The notes: generated from the sequence alone by a model not told the origin. DNA of 64,000 bases from Mugil cephalus (GCF_022458985.1 NC_061771.1:33262690-33326689); one strand, 5' to 3'; positions 36,700 through 49,439 are shown, numbered from the stretch's first letter. A program made the numbers and translations.

Positions 36700-37330
36700 T
36701 TAATGTAACCCATTATAAACAACGCAGCCAAAAGCTCCAGCAAGAGAGAGATTTGATTTTATTTCCTCCCCCCTTCCTTCCCTCCCTGGTCCCAGAGAGT
36801 TATAGATTTTGCTCAGCTTGGGGAGGCTGCAGGCGGTCGAGCAGCAACAGCAGCAGTCTGGTTGCTGGCTGCCAAAAATGGAATTAAGTCAGTTGCCAGG
36901 CTGGATAAGAAATTGGATTCTCTTCCTCTTCTGTTATCCCTCTGGACCAGATCCTGTTTCCCCCCCAAGGGGTGTGGGGGAGATACTGGGGGTTAGTGGT
37001 GATAGAGGGGAGTGCAGGTGGTACAATAGGGTTAGATCTCTGCCAGGTTGCTGTCACCACAGCCCCTCAGTGGGCCTACATCAGGCCACACCTGTCCCCC
37101 CCCCCCCCCCCAACCCCAGGCTCTGGGTCTGGGCAGCAGCTGCAGCCGGCCGGGGGTCTGAGTCTGTGGAACGGCCGAGGTCTTCTCCACACCACGCTGC
37201 CTTATTTATCTGCACAGGATGCAACACCTGGCCAGGCCCCCACCCAGCTGGACCACAACACTGCAGTACACTGAGTTTCATCACAGATCTCCTAGCAACC
37301 TGGGCCGGAGATGGGGGGTGTTAGTGAAGT
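36700..37330. promoter_or_regulatory. Candidate regulatory tract
   Basis: Low-repeat region, GC-richer to the right, with a C-run at about 37097-37112. Contains GGAATTAAGTC near 36880 and a GATAAG site near 36905. A 171-codon frame through it (36809-37324) has no recognisable domain and overlaps two other frames, so it is not called. Enhancer status is inference. Confidence 0.3.
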
Positions 37331-37555
37331 CAGAGATTCTGCTACATTACTGTTCTTTGGCTGGCAGCTAGTTTTACACAGAACAATCACAACAACTGGT
37401 TCCCTTCATACATGTGTTAATGATGACTTGACATTAATGCTAACCACAGTTTACCACTTTAACGCTCTCCAGAGGCTTTTCACCACACCCCCAGTTTCCC
37501 CTTAACACTGATTCATTTGGCCCCAGGAACTTTTTTTATTTACTCTGTTTTTGCA

Positions 37556-37865
37556 ACGAATTATTGCCTTAATCAGACTCTAACAGGAGAACTTAAGTGC
37601 ACGTAAACATGATTCTCATTATCCGATTGAGACGCCCAGATAATGGGAATGGAATCTGAGTTTTTATCAGATAATGCGTGTGTTCATGCTCCACCACCGC
37701 TGCGCTGGCGTGTGACCCCGGAACAAAAACATCCAAGAAGATGATCATAGAAGAAGAAGAAGAGAAATGGAGCCGTCTGAGGGACAGCGCGGATCTTACC
37801 TGCACCAGAAGTAACGCGAACATTATGTACATGATTTAAAAAATGTACTGTTATCCGTCTGGTTA
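37556..37865 (-). mobile_element. Non-autonomous inverted-repeat element, copy 3 (truncated)
   Basis: Reverse-complement relative of the 444-1044 element, covering only its right half. Shared landmarks are AGACTCTAACAGGAGAACTTAAGT, the GCTGCGCTGGCG core, GACCCCGGAACAAAAAC and TTATCCGTCTGGTT. It ends abruptly at about 37865, so the CTCF-like part and one terminal repeat are missing. Confidence 0.75.
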
Positions 37866-38600
37866 ATTATATTACAACAACTGTTTTGTAGCTGAACATA
37901 TTCTTGGTTTCCAGGATCGATGCCACGTGCTCCCTGGTGTCATTCCTTCTAAGAAGCTGTGTGACAGTGAGACTAGAGACAGAACATTCACTCTTCATAA
38001 AAGATCTTGTTTTGTGTGTGTTGCTGCTGATCCACTCATAATGTGATTGTTAAATTGAGTCAGATTTACGTCTGGGCCTCATTGACGTCCCTCTCAGGTT
38101 TTCTTTAAACACAGTCAGCTGTAAAGCCTCATCATGGAGACAGACACTCCTGTTTAATGTTGAGGAAGATGGGATTCATCGCTGTGACTTAGCGCCGTGA
38201 ACGTTTCCTAGCAACATTTCTAAGCAACAAATTTAAGAACCTCAGGAAGTTGTTGGGGAATGAAGCCCAGTCCCAGACGACGTGGTCTGAGCATTTCCAA
38301 CTATCTGCATAACATTTTGGTCAAACCTGGCTCAGGCTGACCTACACACACATGTCTTTGGTCTTTGTCGTTTAGAAGAAAGGCCACTGTCAGTCCAAAG
38401 GTTTAGACTTTCTGGCTTTTTATGATAAAATACCATCAAAAAACAAATCACACTCTCTCCGGCCTGAAGCTAAACCCACAGCTCAACCTCCCCAGAAATG
38501 AACTGAGACGGCAGCTAACGTAGCTAACGCTACATAACTACAACCAGTGAGGTCACTGTTGCTGTAAATGGTCTGTTGTTCACATATAATCTTTAATAAA
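37866..38600. other. Intergenic, no gene seen
   Basis: Ordinary mixed sequence with no exon or repeat family recognised; short GCTAAC repeats near 38517-38532. Confidence 0.4.
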
Positions 38601-40250
38601 AGCAGTTATTTAACATCGTGGCCGTGAGCAGTGAGCAGCCTCTCCTGTGATTCCACTGCGTCACGGTGTCTTTGGTGTCGATTTCATTTCCGTAAACATC
38701 TGAAGACACGCAGACATCAGATGACTCTTGGGGAGAATTATGATTCTAATTATTCATGTTCCCTCCCTGTGCCTCCCTCGGCCTTTTTTAGTGAAAGTAT
38801 TAACCACAGCGGGACGTGTCCGTTTAGGGAATGGGGGTTTGTTGCGGGTGAGGGGTGGGTTGTTTTGTGGAATGGACCATTGGACCTTGGAAAACGTTCC
38901 CTCCTCTACTTTTTCATTAAAATGATTTTTCCATTCTCCCAGAATGATTTGGAATTTAAAGTCCCTTATAATTGGGCCTATATTTTGCCGGCTTGCCGCG
39001 GCTGTGCTTATCAGCGAGGGGTAAGAATTAAGACCACATAGGGAACCAAATAACATTTTTTAAAAGCTGTGAGACTTAAGTAGAAAATTGGCTTAGCATG
39101 CAGATAGCAAAGTCAACAATGGGAACATATATCCCAGCTCCCAGTGATTGAAGTCCCTGTCTTTCTGATGAACAAAGTGTTTGATTTTCACCACGGCTCT
39201 TACATAAACTGCTAACTTGATTTCACACCCCGGATCTGAGGGTGACAACAAACACTTTAATTAGAGGAAGATGATGCAGGGAAGGGGAGGAGGAAAAGGT
39301 GATAGACGGTAACAAATCCCCAGCACACTCCAGACAGCCTAAATATACAGCCGGCAAAGCCAAATATAATAATTTCTTTCTCCTACTTTTCATATCTTAT
39401 TATTTTTCTCTTCATTCTCCTGCTTGGAATTGTGAATATTTTTGCATAGCTTAAAGCCTGCGTGCTATCTCACCCAAACCTACGTGGTTCATTTGCATTG
39501 TGGAGGGTTTAGAGCGGAGGCTGGTGGGGCTGGGTGGGGGGTGGGGGGGAAGCGTGCGAACCATAATTAGACCTTTGTGGTGGAGATGTGGACCGGACAG
39601 TGTACCTGCCATCCTGGCTTGTAGCCGCTGTAGCGCCTCAGCCCGAGTGGCACCTTGCAGCCCTTTGAACCGAGCCTCTCGACGCTGGGAGATTAGCTCC
39701 TTTCAAAGCGCCTCCATCCTCTAAGTAGTTGTTTTTACGCTGATAGAAGAGAAGAAAGAGAAAGGGAATGAAAAAGAGCTGAACAAAAAGCACAAAACCT
39801 TTGCACTTGATCCTGCGGACGTTATTAAGCAGCCGGACAGATCACCAGAAGAGATAAACACCGTCCAATAAACGCGCCAATCATGGCCTCCACCTTCTCC
39901 ACAGCCCCCGAAACAAATCTGCCTCCGCTCTCAGTTTGGCCTTTGTTGGTCAGCAAATAATCAAAGCGCTTCTTTTTTCTTTTCCTATGGAAGGGATTAG
40001 GAAGGCGAAGCTAAGCCCGCTGGACCAGACACTTGCGGGGAGGCCAGGGGGTCTCCTTATCAGGGCCGGGCTGCTGGAGGCAGCTCCCTGACGGGACCGA
40101 TTGTTTTCACCGCCGCTCGTCTACAGCGGCGAACAAAGATGCTCCACCGGCGCCATAAAGCCCCGGCTCTGACGGGACACGAGGCCTCCGAAAGACACCT
40201 TCATGTATTCACCACGAGGAGCAGGAAGATCACACACGCCTCCGCTCCCT
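38600..40250. promoter_or_regulatory. Long candidate conserved regulatory block
   Basis: About 1.6 kb mostly free of simple repeats, with many TAAT cores (GATTCTAATTATTCATG near 38742, TTTAATTAGAGG near 39257), GATAAG sites and GC-rich edges. It stops abruptly at the (CTT)n microsatellite. No exon recognised; the overlapping frames at 38631-39041 lack any domain. Its texture matches the upstream blocks; regulatory role is inferred. Confidence 0.4.
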
Positions 40251-40310
40251 TTCTTCTTCTTCTTCTTCTTCTTCTTCTTCTTCTTCTTCTTCTTCTTCTT
40301 CTTCTTCTTT
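40251..40310 (+). repeat. (CTT)n microsatellite
   Basis: About 20 CTT units, a homopyrimidine tract on the + strand. Poly-Lys, poly-Leu and poly-Phe frames through it are artefacts. A short (TA)n follows at about 40463-40484. Confidence 0.97.
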
Positions 40311-40489
40311 TCTTCCATCCATCTGGCCTCTGTTAAACAGGGTTCAGTTCTTCTTCATAACTTGCTCACACAGATAAATGTGTGTGTCTTATCGAAGCTC
40401 AAGTAACGTTGAATCAGGCATAAATTAAATAAATCTTGAAAATAATCTCTGCACAATCTATATGTATATATATATATATATATATGTCT

Positions 40490-43400
40490 AGTCTATCGTG
40501 ATTGAATGTTACTAATGACGGAGGCTCCACAGCGTTTCCTGGCTTCACTCTGGTTCATCGTGGTCATTGACAGAAGCTCAGGATCCAGGTCGTCTGACTT
40601 GACTTGACTCTGTGAAACGGGAGCAGACGTAGAGTAAATGATGAAGCGTGAGACGTGTAGTCAGATCCAGTGAGGACGCTGTAACATAAGCTGAGGCAGG
40701 TACAGCTTCTTTTTCGTTCTGGACCCTGACCGAAGTCTCCTGTGTCCTCTGAAATCACCATTATCAGCATCTTCTTGCGGTCGGTGGCAGAACGAGGCGA
40801 GCTCCACCCGATGGGGATGAGCCCACGGTGAAGATCTGCTGAACTCAAATCTCTCTCAAACTTGAACCCGAACCCTCAGGCTTGTGTTCATACGAAGGCT
40901 TTTGTCATTTTTCTGAGGGAGTGTGTGTGAGTGTGAGCAGACCGAGGTGAAAATCCCCAGGTGTATTGAGGCGACTGTGTCTACTCTTAGAGTCCTGTAG
41001 CCCGCGCACTTATACACATGTAACACCGTTTGTAGAGAAAGCGCTGACAGGAGCTCTCTGTAAACACTGAGACTATAAATGTTTTCGCTGGCGGCCATGT
41101 TGTAAGTCTCCTGACATGTAACCCCAATTTGCGTCACACTAATTCCAAGTTTTAAGTTACGCCTCCTCTTTCTCCCTCTTCTCCTCTAATCTCTGATTTC
41201 TGCTTGTCAGTAGTTTACTCTCACTCTTTCTCTTTCTCCCTCTCTGAGCTTTAGGCCCTCTGGGGTTTTGGGCTCATTTCTTGTGCAGAATAAAGGCGAC
41301 ATAAAGGAGCGAGCCGCCCGAGGAGGAAACGTGGCGCTCGGCGGACAGAGCGGCGCCAGGACTCAGCCTCGACACACTCCCCCAGAGCAACTGAAACATG
41401 GGACACGTCAAGAGAAAGTCGCCCTGCAGGACTCTCAGGCCTCGGCCGTGTTCGGGCTGAGGCAGCTGATACCTCAGAAACCTTCTACGATAGATGTGTG
41501 TCAGGGATTCATCGAGAAATACACAACAAACTAAAGGGTCAGTTCCCCCCGTAAACTGTGTCCTGGGATGATTATGAGACATGTCGCATTTAGCCGCTCT
41601 GTAATCCAGCACTCAGGACGCCACAGAACAGAGTGTTTTACTGGTACGATCAGGTTTCAGTCTGTATCGCAGCCAGAGTTCAGTTAGGATGTTTTCTTCC
41701 TTCACTTGTTGCTATCAGTGCCGTCAATCACAGGGAACAGCACAAACTAGAGAAACAGAAACAAGGTTACACAATGCAGCAGTGTGTGATGTGTGATGTG
41801 TAGAGGAAAGCAGCTAAAAATAAAAAGACTGACAACATGATTCCACTTTGACCTGAGGATTAACAGGGGGAGACCAGGACCCGACCTCCAGCCCGACGTT
41901 ACGGTTAAATAGTCAGAGAGCTGCTTCCACTATTTATTCGACGTTTTCCAGTAAAATAAAGTCATGACATGACACGACACGATAATCCCCACATGAAGAC
42001 GCGATCCAAGAATTTAAACCATGAAAACAAACAAAGCTTCACTGTTTGCACCAAAGACAGGGAGGAGTCACTACAGATCACTGGCTAAATCTGCTCAGAC
42101 GTCTGTTCATTAATTGTGTAGAATCATAAATGTAGATTTACTCCTGGACACACTCTGACTAGGCAACACAATGTTTCTACAACATGTTGAACCCAACCAG
42201 CTTTCACATCTTAACACATTTACACAGTCCTCCCCCAGGCTTGGAAAGCGAAACGCATTTAGTGGCAGCTTCCTGCTACTAAGAGAAATGGAAAGAAAGA
42301 ATTGTTGTAGTGTGAAACAACGTAGAGGTGTAACTTCAACTAAGAGATAAACACACGTAAAAATGATGTTAAACCCAGCGTAGAAGCTTCCAGTAGATGT
42401 GTAGACGAAGCAGTCACATCTAGAGACGCCCCTTCACCTCCTGCTCCAGGTCTACTGTGACATCTCAGTCCTGAAATCCAGCTAAAGTCCTACTGCAGCT
42501 ACAAAGACATGCTAAGGCTAATGCTAACAGAGGAACGGTCCAGGTCCTCTGGACATCAGGTACAACATCCTGTGGTACCAGAGAAGGAGGCTGCACATCA
42601 ACTATGTGATAAAGTTATTAAAGAAATACCTGCTCCACCTTCCATCTACCACCAGGCTGTGGAGGACGAGGACATGCAGCCTGGTTTTATCCAGGCTATA
42701 CATATCTGCACCTCACAGTGTGGACATGAGGGGTCTGTCCTCAGGTCAGTGATTTTATTAGGGTTTCATTAGTTTGATTTCTTACTTTAAAAACTCGTGT
42801 AACCCCGACTGTAACGTAACATTTCTAAATATTTTACATCTTACTGAAGGCCAGTTTGATGCATCATATTTTCAGTTTATTTGTTGTATTTAAAGCTTGT
42901 TTTTAATGCACAGACCTCGAGTGCTTAAAACTAAATGTATTATTTTTAATATGTGGCAAATAAAGCTCCAGAGACGCGTGGTTCACTCCAGAGTGATGTC
43001 CTGGATAAAAGTGTTCCCAGGATGACAGATGTTGTGTCAGTGCACGTGCCTGGAATGCATATTGTTAATCGACAGATGGCTGAACTCTTCTAAAATCTGC
43101 CTCGCTGAAAGAGGAAGGAGAGCGCATCTGTCGGCCTCTCCCCCCTCACGTCTAGGTACGTCCAACATGGCCGCAGGACTCTCAGCCAGGCAAGAGGTGA
43201 CACGACGGCGGGGGCGTGGCCGCAGACAAGCGAGACGTCAGAATTTAAACCCGGAGCGTGAGTGCAGAGTGGAAGGGTTGAAAAGTTCAAGCGCAGGGGA
43301 GAAGAAAGCCGCGCACAAACGTGACATGAAGACAGGACAGGGGGCGGGGCCAGTCCCAGCTAAGGTGACAGAGGACGAAGAATAGGTGGCACGACGGTGA

Positions 43401-43800
43401 GTGTTTTACAGCGTAAACTGAGATGCTTTATGTTTCCTCTGGGTTGAGTAATAATTTCCAGCTCTTAAACTGAATGTGGTGACAGGTCTGAAACCAGAAA
43501 CATGTTGGGTACTCAGACAGATCCATGAGTTATAGACGCTTTAAGGATAAAGTGAATGGATATATTATGTATATCACATATCTACCGTACGGTTTAATCC
43601 TTCACTAGGGTCGCAGGGGTTATATATATAAATTAAAATCAGTGCTTCCATTTAAAATGTTTCATGTGAAGTTGACGCCTGAGTTTGATGTTGAGTTGTT
43701 GGTGGGAGAATAAGGAGCACGGCTGAAGTGATGTGAGGTGACAGACTGAGAATTCCTCACATTGTTGTGTTCATCTCAGATTGAGGGGGGGGCATGGGGG
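40490..43800. other. Intergenic, no gene seen
   Basis: No recognisable exons. Two YY1-like motifs occur (GGCGGCCATGTT at 41090-41101; AACATGGCCGC at 43164-43174). Part of 41190-41530 is GC-rich and low-repeat. The frame 43029-43385 is basic and low-complexity with no domain. Confidence 0.4.
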
Positions 43801-44830
43801 GGCGCACGGAGAGGTTCTCCATTAAGCATTAATCAGCGTACGGAGAAGCGGCTCTGGCCCTGCACCAGCTCTTCAGGGCGTCTTCTATCAGGCCGTTCCA
43901 GGCAGATGGTGGAGTGAGTGTGATTGGCAGGAGAAGTGGAAGCAGCGGAGACAGAGCAGATACTGTTGCCAGAGCGTTGGGGGGGGGTTAAGAAGGTGCG
44001 GTGAATGGAGGGGCGGTGGGGGTGTAAGGTGTGACCGCTCTTAATTATCCCAAAGGGCTGCCAAGTGTTGGTTTCAGAGCCAAGTGTCGGTTCCCTGCTC
44101 CACTGATCATTTCTATTTCTCTCAGGTTCTGATTCTAAAATGTGACTAATGTGTTTGTTGCCATTAGGAACTCTGACAGTCATTCCCATGACACAGGAGG
44201 AAGCAGAGAGGCGGCCGGCGGCCGTTATCAGAGCATCTGAACAGGCTCAGAGGTCTAATCCTTGGTTTAGATGAGTTTCTCCGATCCACTCTGCAAATCC
44301 CCGGCGGAATGTGGCCTCGCACACGTCGTCCTGGTCGAGATACGCATCGACTGGTGCGACCTGAAGAGAAGCCTCCAAGAGCAGACGAACAAAGTCAACC
44401 GCCACCGGGCTGAACGCCGCGGGGCCAGCGCGGCTCCTGGGGAGGCACCACAAATGGCGACTGAGCGTTGGGTTCATGGGGGCGAGGAGGAGACATGAGG
44501 ACGCCCGCCTCTTCTACCCGAGTCACGCAAGGGGGAGGAGATAAGCGGCCATCGCAGGTGAGATCACCAGCTCTGGGTTCAGCCCGAGGCCAGGAGAGGC
44601 CGCCACGATGCCCCCCATCTCCACCAGAACCAACCACAGCCCCGAGAGAAACCGCCGCTCTGATGCAATCGCGTTCCCTGGCTGCCGCCTGTGCTGTTGT
44701 TGTAGTGGTGTCGCTACGAGCTCCTGAAAGTATTCATAATCCCCACATAGCTGCTCACACACAACACAGACACAACAAACAGCTGACGCCAACCGGACCC
44801 GGACACGGGCACCGTCGGCTCAGACCCACC
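43800..44830. promoter_or_regulatory. Candidate regulatory block, GC-rich
   Basis: Low-repeat, GC-rich tract with an OTX-type TAATCC at 44256-44261. Overlapping open frames exist on both strands (for example 44247-44477 minus and 44468-45130 plus), as expected from GC content, and none shows a domain I recognise. A coding exon cannot be fully excluded; a regulatory element is my preferred reading. Confidence 0.3.
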
Positions 44831-45704
44831 AAAGACCGGTTTGTCTTTTACCTTCAGCAGGCGAGTGATGAAAGCTGGAGCTTATGTTCAGTTCAACGGT
44901 CAGAAAACTACATTCCCCACATTCTTCCTCCTCCTCCTCCTTCTCCTCCTCCTCCTCTTCCTACTCCTCCTCTTCATTCTGACAAGCTGAGCTGTAATTA
45001 TACTGCAGAGCTCAGAAATATTATCACCAACAACCTACTTCCGTCCATCACTGGTGACTCTGAAATGGTCCAAACCTTCTGGTGCTACTCATTTAACAGA
45101 TTTGCTTCCAAAACCAAAGCAACCGAATAATGATTTGTGTATTTTGTGATTTGTGTCTGAGCTGAGTTCTCATGGTAAGAGCCATGTGTGGGTTCCTGCT
45201 GAAAACATGTTAACCTGAACATGTTAAGGGTTCATGTGAATGAACTATGACCTGTAGAGCTCAACTCATTGACACTTATCATGTATGTATGTGTGTAATA
45301 TCTCTTATTTATTTAAAAGTGCGAGGTTGTTTTGCTCTACAGAACTCAGGCGGCAGCAGGAGGATCCTCCATCAGTTAGTTAAGGTTGTGTCAATCATTC
45401 TGTTGCATCAGTGCACATTCACAGATTCAAGTTTCCCTCAGAAGAAGTGAAGTCACAGAGAGAAGCTGTCAACACGAGACAAGTTAATGCTGGTTCTCCT
45501 TCAGTCTGTTCTCGTGGTGACTGAAGGTGACGGCTTCGTTTTTGACATTCACCTTATTGAATATGTCAAGTCTGGAGGAATGACGAGTACCTGAGAACTG
45601 AAGGAAGAAATGAACACTTTCTGCATCAGCATGTACTGATCAGTCCCTCTGTAATAACACGGAGGACAGAGTCCAATGATATATGAGGAATAGAAGTATA
45701 TGGA

Positions 45705-46170
45705 ACTAAAGTGAACATGAGTTACTGCTCTTTATCAGTATAAATGTGTTTGTAGGTGTGAGTTCTGAGGAGTTGTCCAGGATGGTTTTCACCTTGTGAA
45801 GCGTTCTCCTGTGTGACACTGTCAGAGGCTCCAGCTTCACCCCCACTACGTCACCGGCCTCATGTATCAGTCTGTTCAGTCTGTTAGCGTCCGCTACCCT
45901 CAGCCTGCTGCCCCAGGACACAACACTGGCCCCACAGACTCATACAACATCCTGACCATAGTCCTGCTGAACCGCCTCAGAACATAGAGGAGACTCTGGT
46001 TCTTCCTGTAGGGGGCGTCAGTGTTCTGCCCCCAGTCCAGTCTATTATCAGTGTGGACCCCCAGATACTTATAATCCTCCACTATGTCCACATTGACCCC
46101 TGGATGGAAACAGGGTCAGCGGCACCTTGGTCCTCCTCAGGTCCTCCTCAGGTCCCCCACCAGCTCCTCA
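45705..46170 (-). pseudogene. LINE reverse transcriptase C-terminal fragment, degraded
   Basis: On the minus strand two overlapping frames (45900-46091, then 45706-45921) match the C-terminal part of fish non-LTR reverse transcriptases of the L2/Rex1 type. The marker is VEDYKYLGVHTDNRLDW, the usual 'YKYLGxxxDxxLxW' block, followed after a frameshift by a segment with SRLRVADANRLNRLI. The frames are not continuous, the upstream catalytic part is absent, and a (TG)n array begins where it should extend. This is a dead, 5'-truncated copy. Family assignment is from motif memory. Confidence 0.75.
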
Positions 46171-46185
46171 GTCTGAGTCACACTG

Positions 46186-46233
46186 AGCTGTGTGTGTCTG
46201 TGTGTGTGTCTGTGTGTGTGTCTCTGTGTGTGT

Positions 46234-46278
<45 letters not shown>
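46186..46278. repeat. (TG)n microsatellite with TCTG interruptions
   Basis: About 90 bases of TG with regularly spaced CTG breaks in the left half. It abuts the LINE fragment. Confidence 0.95.
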
Positions 46279-46280
<2 letters not shown>

Positions 46281-46373
46281 CTGTCCTCAGGCTTCTGTCA
46301 GTGACTGACAACTAAATGAGCCCAGGGAGGACAGACAATAAGGAGTAATGACAGGTGGTAAACAGGCTCAGCC

Positions 46374-46455
46374 TTGTCTCCTCCTCCTCCTCCTCTTCCT
46401 CCTTCTCCTCCTCCTCCTCTTCCTCTTCCTCTTCCTCTTCCTCCTCCTCCTGCAG
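46374..46455 (+). repeat. (TCC/TTC)n microsatellite
   Basis: About 80 bases of pure pyrimidine on the + strand, made of TCC and TTCC units. Poly-Leu, poly-Pro and poly-Glu frames are artefacts. Confidence 0.95.
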
Positions 46456-46459
46456 ATCT

Positions 46460-47630
46460 GTCCAGACTGGCTGATCACACACCGGAGACGGCGCCGGACT
46501 CCTGGAACTCGTCTTTGTCGTCACCATCATTGTTGGTTTTTCTTCACCTGTTCACATGAAGTGGAACCAAATTATCAGTGAGAGTTTAAAATGCAGCCAC
46601 TGTAATGTTGAATAAATAAATAAATAGATAAATAAATAAAATGAATGAAGGGTCACAGGTTTGAGTCCCTCTGAAACCGCCCATAAAAACCTACGTTTGA
46701 ATCAAGACTGATTTATTTATTGATTTATTTCTGCGTCAAACTGCTTCATGCTACAAGTTCTAAAAAATAAAAATATTAAATTACCCAAAATAACTAGACT
46801 ATAATAAGTTAACACACTGAGTCACGGATGAAAGGCCTCTACTGTAAACTACCAACATTTAACTTCATTTTCCAGGTAAGTAGCGACCTCTGCTGGATGG
46901 AGGTGGTACCATTTTAAACTTCAAACTACGTTCATTTCACAATTAAATTAAGTGCTACACACAAATACAAATACAAATTACTGACTTACTAAGAGTTGTG
47001 CAAAACTAGTGAATTATATATTTGAATTATGAATTATACTTCATTTGAAGTAGTCTGGAAATATATTGTATAACCACAAGGTCACAGGGAAACACATGAA
47101 TGACCAACAAAGAGAAACCGGCTCCTCCTGCATAAATACAGTCGGTTCAGAATATGTGGAGACGGAGCTGGTGGTTGGAGCCAGAGGGCTGGAGGAAGGA
47201 AAGATGGTGTCTCAGTGATGAGACGACCTCAGCGCCTCCTCAGACTCCTGTTTAATCCTCATCTTCCCAGGATGAGTTTGGGTTTTCTGACCAGACTCAC
47301 TGATCCCGAGCGCTCGGCGCCGTGACTCATTCATCCGTGGAGATTTCAGAGAACCGTCCCGATAGCAGCTGTTCCCCACCCAGCATCAGCCAGTATTTTC
47401 ATGTCCTCTGGTCCTGCTGGTCAGTAATGACAAAACAAACACACATCCATGGATCAGTCACACCGTATACACACTCCCTGCTGGTACCGTGCTCACAATA
47501 CTTTCACAGAGTGTGTACGTTTACTGTAGAGAAAGACACAGTATTTTATTTACATCTGTTTAGTAGTTTTACTTTCAGAAGTTTGTTTATCTCAGGCTCC
47601 ATATGAGCTGGTTCTGGTTCTGGTTCTGTT
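46460..47630. other. Intergenic, no gene seen
   Basis: AT-rich sequence including an (AAAT)n-like patch at about 46606-46640. It carries a CTCF-like motif AGCGACCTCTGCTGG at 46882-46896. No exon recognised. Confidence 0.4.
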
Positions 47631-47945
47631 TTTTTCCTGTTAAAGGGAGGTTTTCCTCTGGAGGTTTCAGGGCGGTTTTTGTGAAGAGTCTTGAGACAAG
47701 TTGCGTTGTTATTAACAGTGGCAATTTTGGTTTGTAAATCCTGGTGCAGCCATGAAGGAAAATCTTATGCTACAGTCCTGAAATACCACAATCAACCCCC
47801 TCACAACACAAACACAGAAGGTGGAGAAAAGCCACGCAACATGCAAACTCCACCCAGAAAGACCCGAGTCAGACTCAAACCCGGATCTTCTCACCGGGAG
47901 GTGTCAGTGCTAACCATTAAACCACCACCACTGTGCCCAACATAT
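47630..47945 (+). mobile_element. Teleost interspersed repeat, diverged
   Basis: Contains two landmarks common in fish interspersed repeats: a 'gttaaagggaggttttcctct' start with 'agtcttgagacaa', and a 3' portion with CATGCAAACTCCACCCAGAAA, then a region ending GTGCTAACCATTAAACCACC. Such repeats are abundant across teleosts. This copy is diverged, non-coding and possibly composite; parent class not assigned. Confidence 0.65.
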
Positions 47946-48600
47946 GTTAACATATGTCAACATCTCACTTCATCAGGTACTGAAGATCGAAACGATAACG
48001 TGACAACAGTAAAAACACAATGCACGACTCAGTACACAACAATCAATACACAAAGTCACCAAACACAACATACCACAGCCAAACATTTCAGCACCACAGA
48101 CAGGTGGACAGCTCCACACATGTATCACCAGTTACATAAATCCCACTATAATTCAGACAACATGTAAACTACATGATCAGTTCTATTTATATTAAAATCA
48201 ATTAGACTCACCAGCTCCTTTTTATGAGCTCCCTGTTAACAAGTTTTCTCCTTAAACGTCTCCTGGTTGAATGTCCTTGTTTTATCTTTTCCCTCTTGAG
48301 AAATGATTAAATCCTCCTAAAACTTTTATCTCCAACTTCTGGTCCAGTGGTGAAGTCCTGAATCTGACACTAGTCAGGTAGAAAACTCCCTTCATCATGA
48401 AATGAATCACTGAAACATGAAAACGTGAAACATGCTACTGGTTCCGAGAGAAAACAGAGACACAGCATCAGACACAACAAACTATTCACACGCTACACAC
48501 AACTACAGTACAAGAAGTGTCAACATGGGAAATTATGTGCATCAAATGAAAACTGGGAACATTTCATTGGGGACAAAGTTGAATTTATTATTAACTTGTA
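47946..48600. other. Intergenic, no gene seen
   Basis: CA-rich then AT-rich sequence with no exon, RNA gene or further repeat family recognised. Confidence 0.4.
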
Positions 48601-48637
48601 TTTACGTATGAAAGTGTGTAATCCTCTCCTCCACAGC

Positions 48638-48756
48638 AGCGCCCTCTAGTGGAGCTGTGCCCTTAATGCAAAGAAAACACTGGTTATTTATGCTGTAGAA
48701 ATAAAAATCTTACTTTTATACGTGTATTTCTACATTTTTGGCCACTAGAAGGCGCC
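48638..48756. promoter_or_regulatory. Divergent pair of CTCF-like motifs
   Basis: AGCGCCCTCTAGTGG at 48638-48652 is a full match, in reverse orientation, to the usual CTCF core (CCASYAGRKGGCGCT). CCACTAGAAGGCGCC at 48742-48756 matches the forward core at 13 of 15 positions. The two point away from each other across 89 bp, between the otx1 desert and mdh1. Insulator function is inference. Confidence 0.5.
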
Positions 48757-48930
48757 ACTTGGCACCAAGGAGCATGGACTCATTTCAGTCCACGTTAAAC
48801 ATGATAAAATAAAAATAAAATAATCACTGTTGTGTTTAAAGCTCATATGAACATTTACAGCTTCTGCTAAGATTTAGAGAGTCCACATGCAGAGGAGAGA
48901 TCAGACCTCTGCAGTGCAGTACAAGCTGCT

Positions 48931-48973
48931 CCTCCTCCTCCTCCTCCTCCTCCTCTTCGACTCTGCACCAGCC

Positions 48974-49042
<69 letters not shown>
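48931..49042. repeat. Compound (CTC)n, poly(C), (CA)n microsatellite
   Basis: A CTC run (about 48931-48955), an unbroken C run of about 18 (48973-48990) and about 26 CA units (48991-49042). TACTGTGTGT decamers and GT repeats follow at 49153-49250. Confidence 0.95.
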
Positions 49043-49045
<3 letters not shown>

Positions 49046-49152
49046 GTCTCTCCACTCTTCATTTCCAGCAGCTCGAGCTCTAAAGCTTCAGTCTCCGTCT
49101 ATTTACGTCCTCACAATCTTATTAAGGGACTAGACTGCAGCGCTCGGTCTTA

Positions 49153-49252
49153 CTGTGTGTTACTGTGTGTTACTGTGTGTTACTGTGTGTATTAGTGTGT
49201 TACTGTGTGTGTGCTTGTTTGTGTGTGTGTGTGTGTGTTTGTGTGTGTGTGT
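49153..49252. repeat. TACTGTGTGT tandem repeat and (GT)n
   Basis: Five or so copies of a TTACTGTGTG decamer pass into plain GT repeats with TTTGTG breaks. Confidence 0.9.
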
Positions 49253-49439
49253 CAGCTATATGAAACCGTCCGAATCGTTCATTCGCCTCTAGAGCTGAGG
49301 ATCACATCGCACCTGCCTCTCCGTCCCGGTATCTGTCTCTGTCTCGATCTCCGTCTCCGTCTCTGTCTCCCTGACTCTCTCTGTGGGTTGTCCACCTGTC
49401 TTTCCATCTGTCGTCGATGCACCATTTGTTCTTGTGCAG

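Noticed and set aside
35942-36703. A 253-residue Pro-Val-Thr repeat protein and minus-strand relatives
   Set aside because: A 21-bp minisatellite gives an open frame by period alone; it runs directly into a CA repeat.
43029-43385. A 118-codon basic frame
   Set aside because: Low-complexity Arg/Lys-rich composition, no domain, no consistent splice sites.
44247-45130. Several overlapping open frames on both strands in GC-rich DNA
   Set aside because: Considered as exons of the mammalian neighbour WDPCP or another gene, but none resembles it and frames on both strands are expected from GC content.
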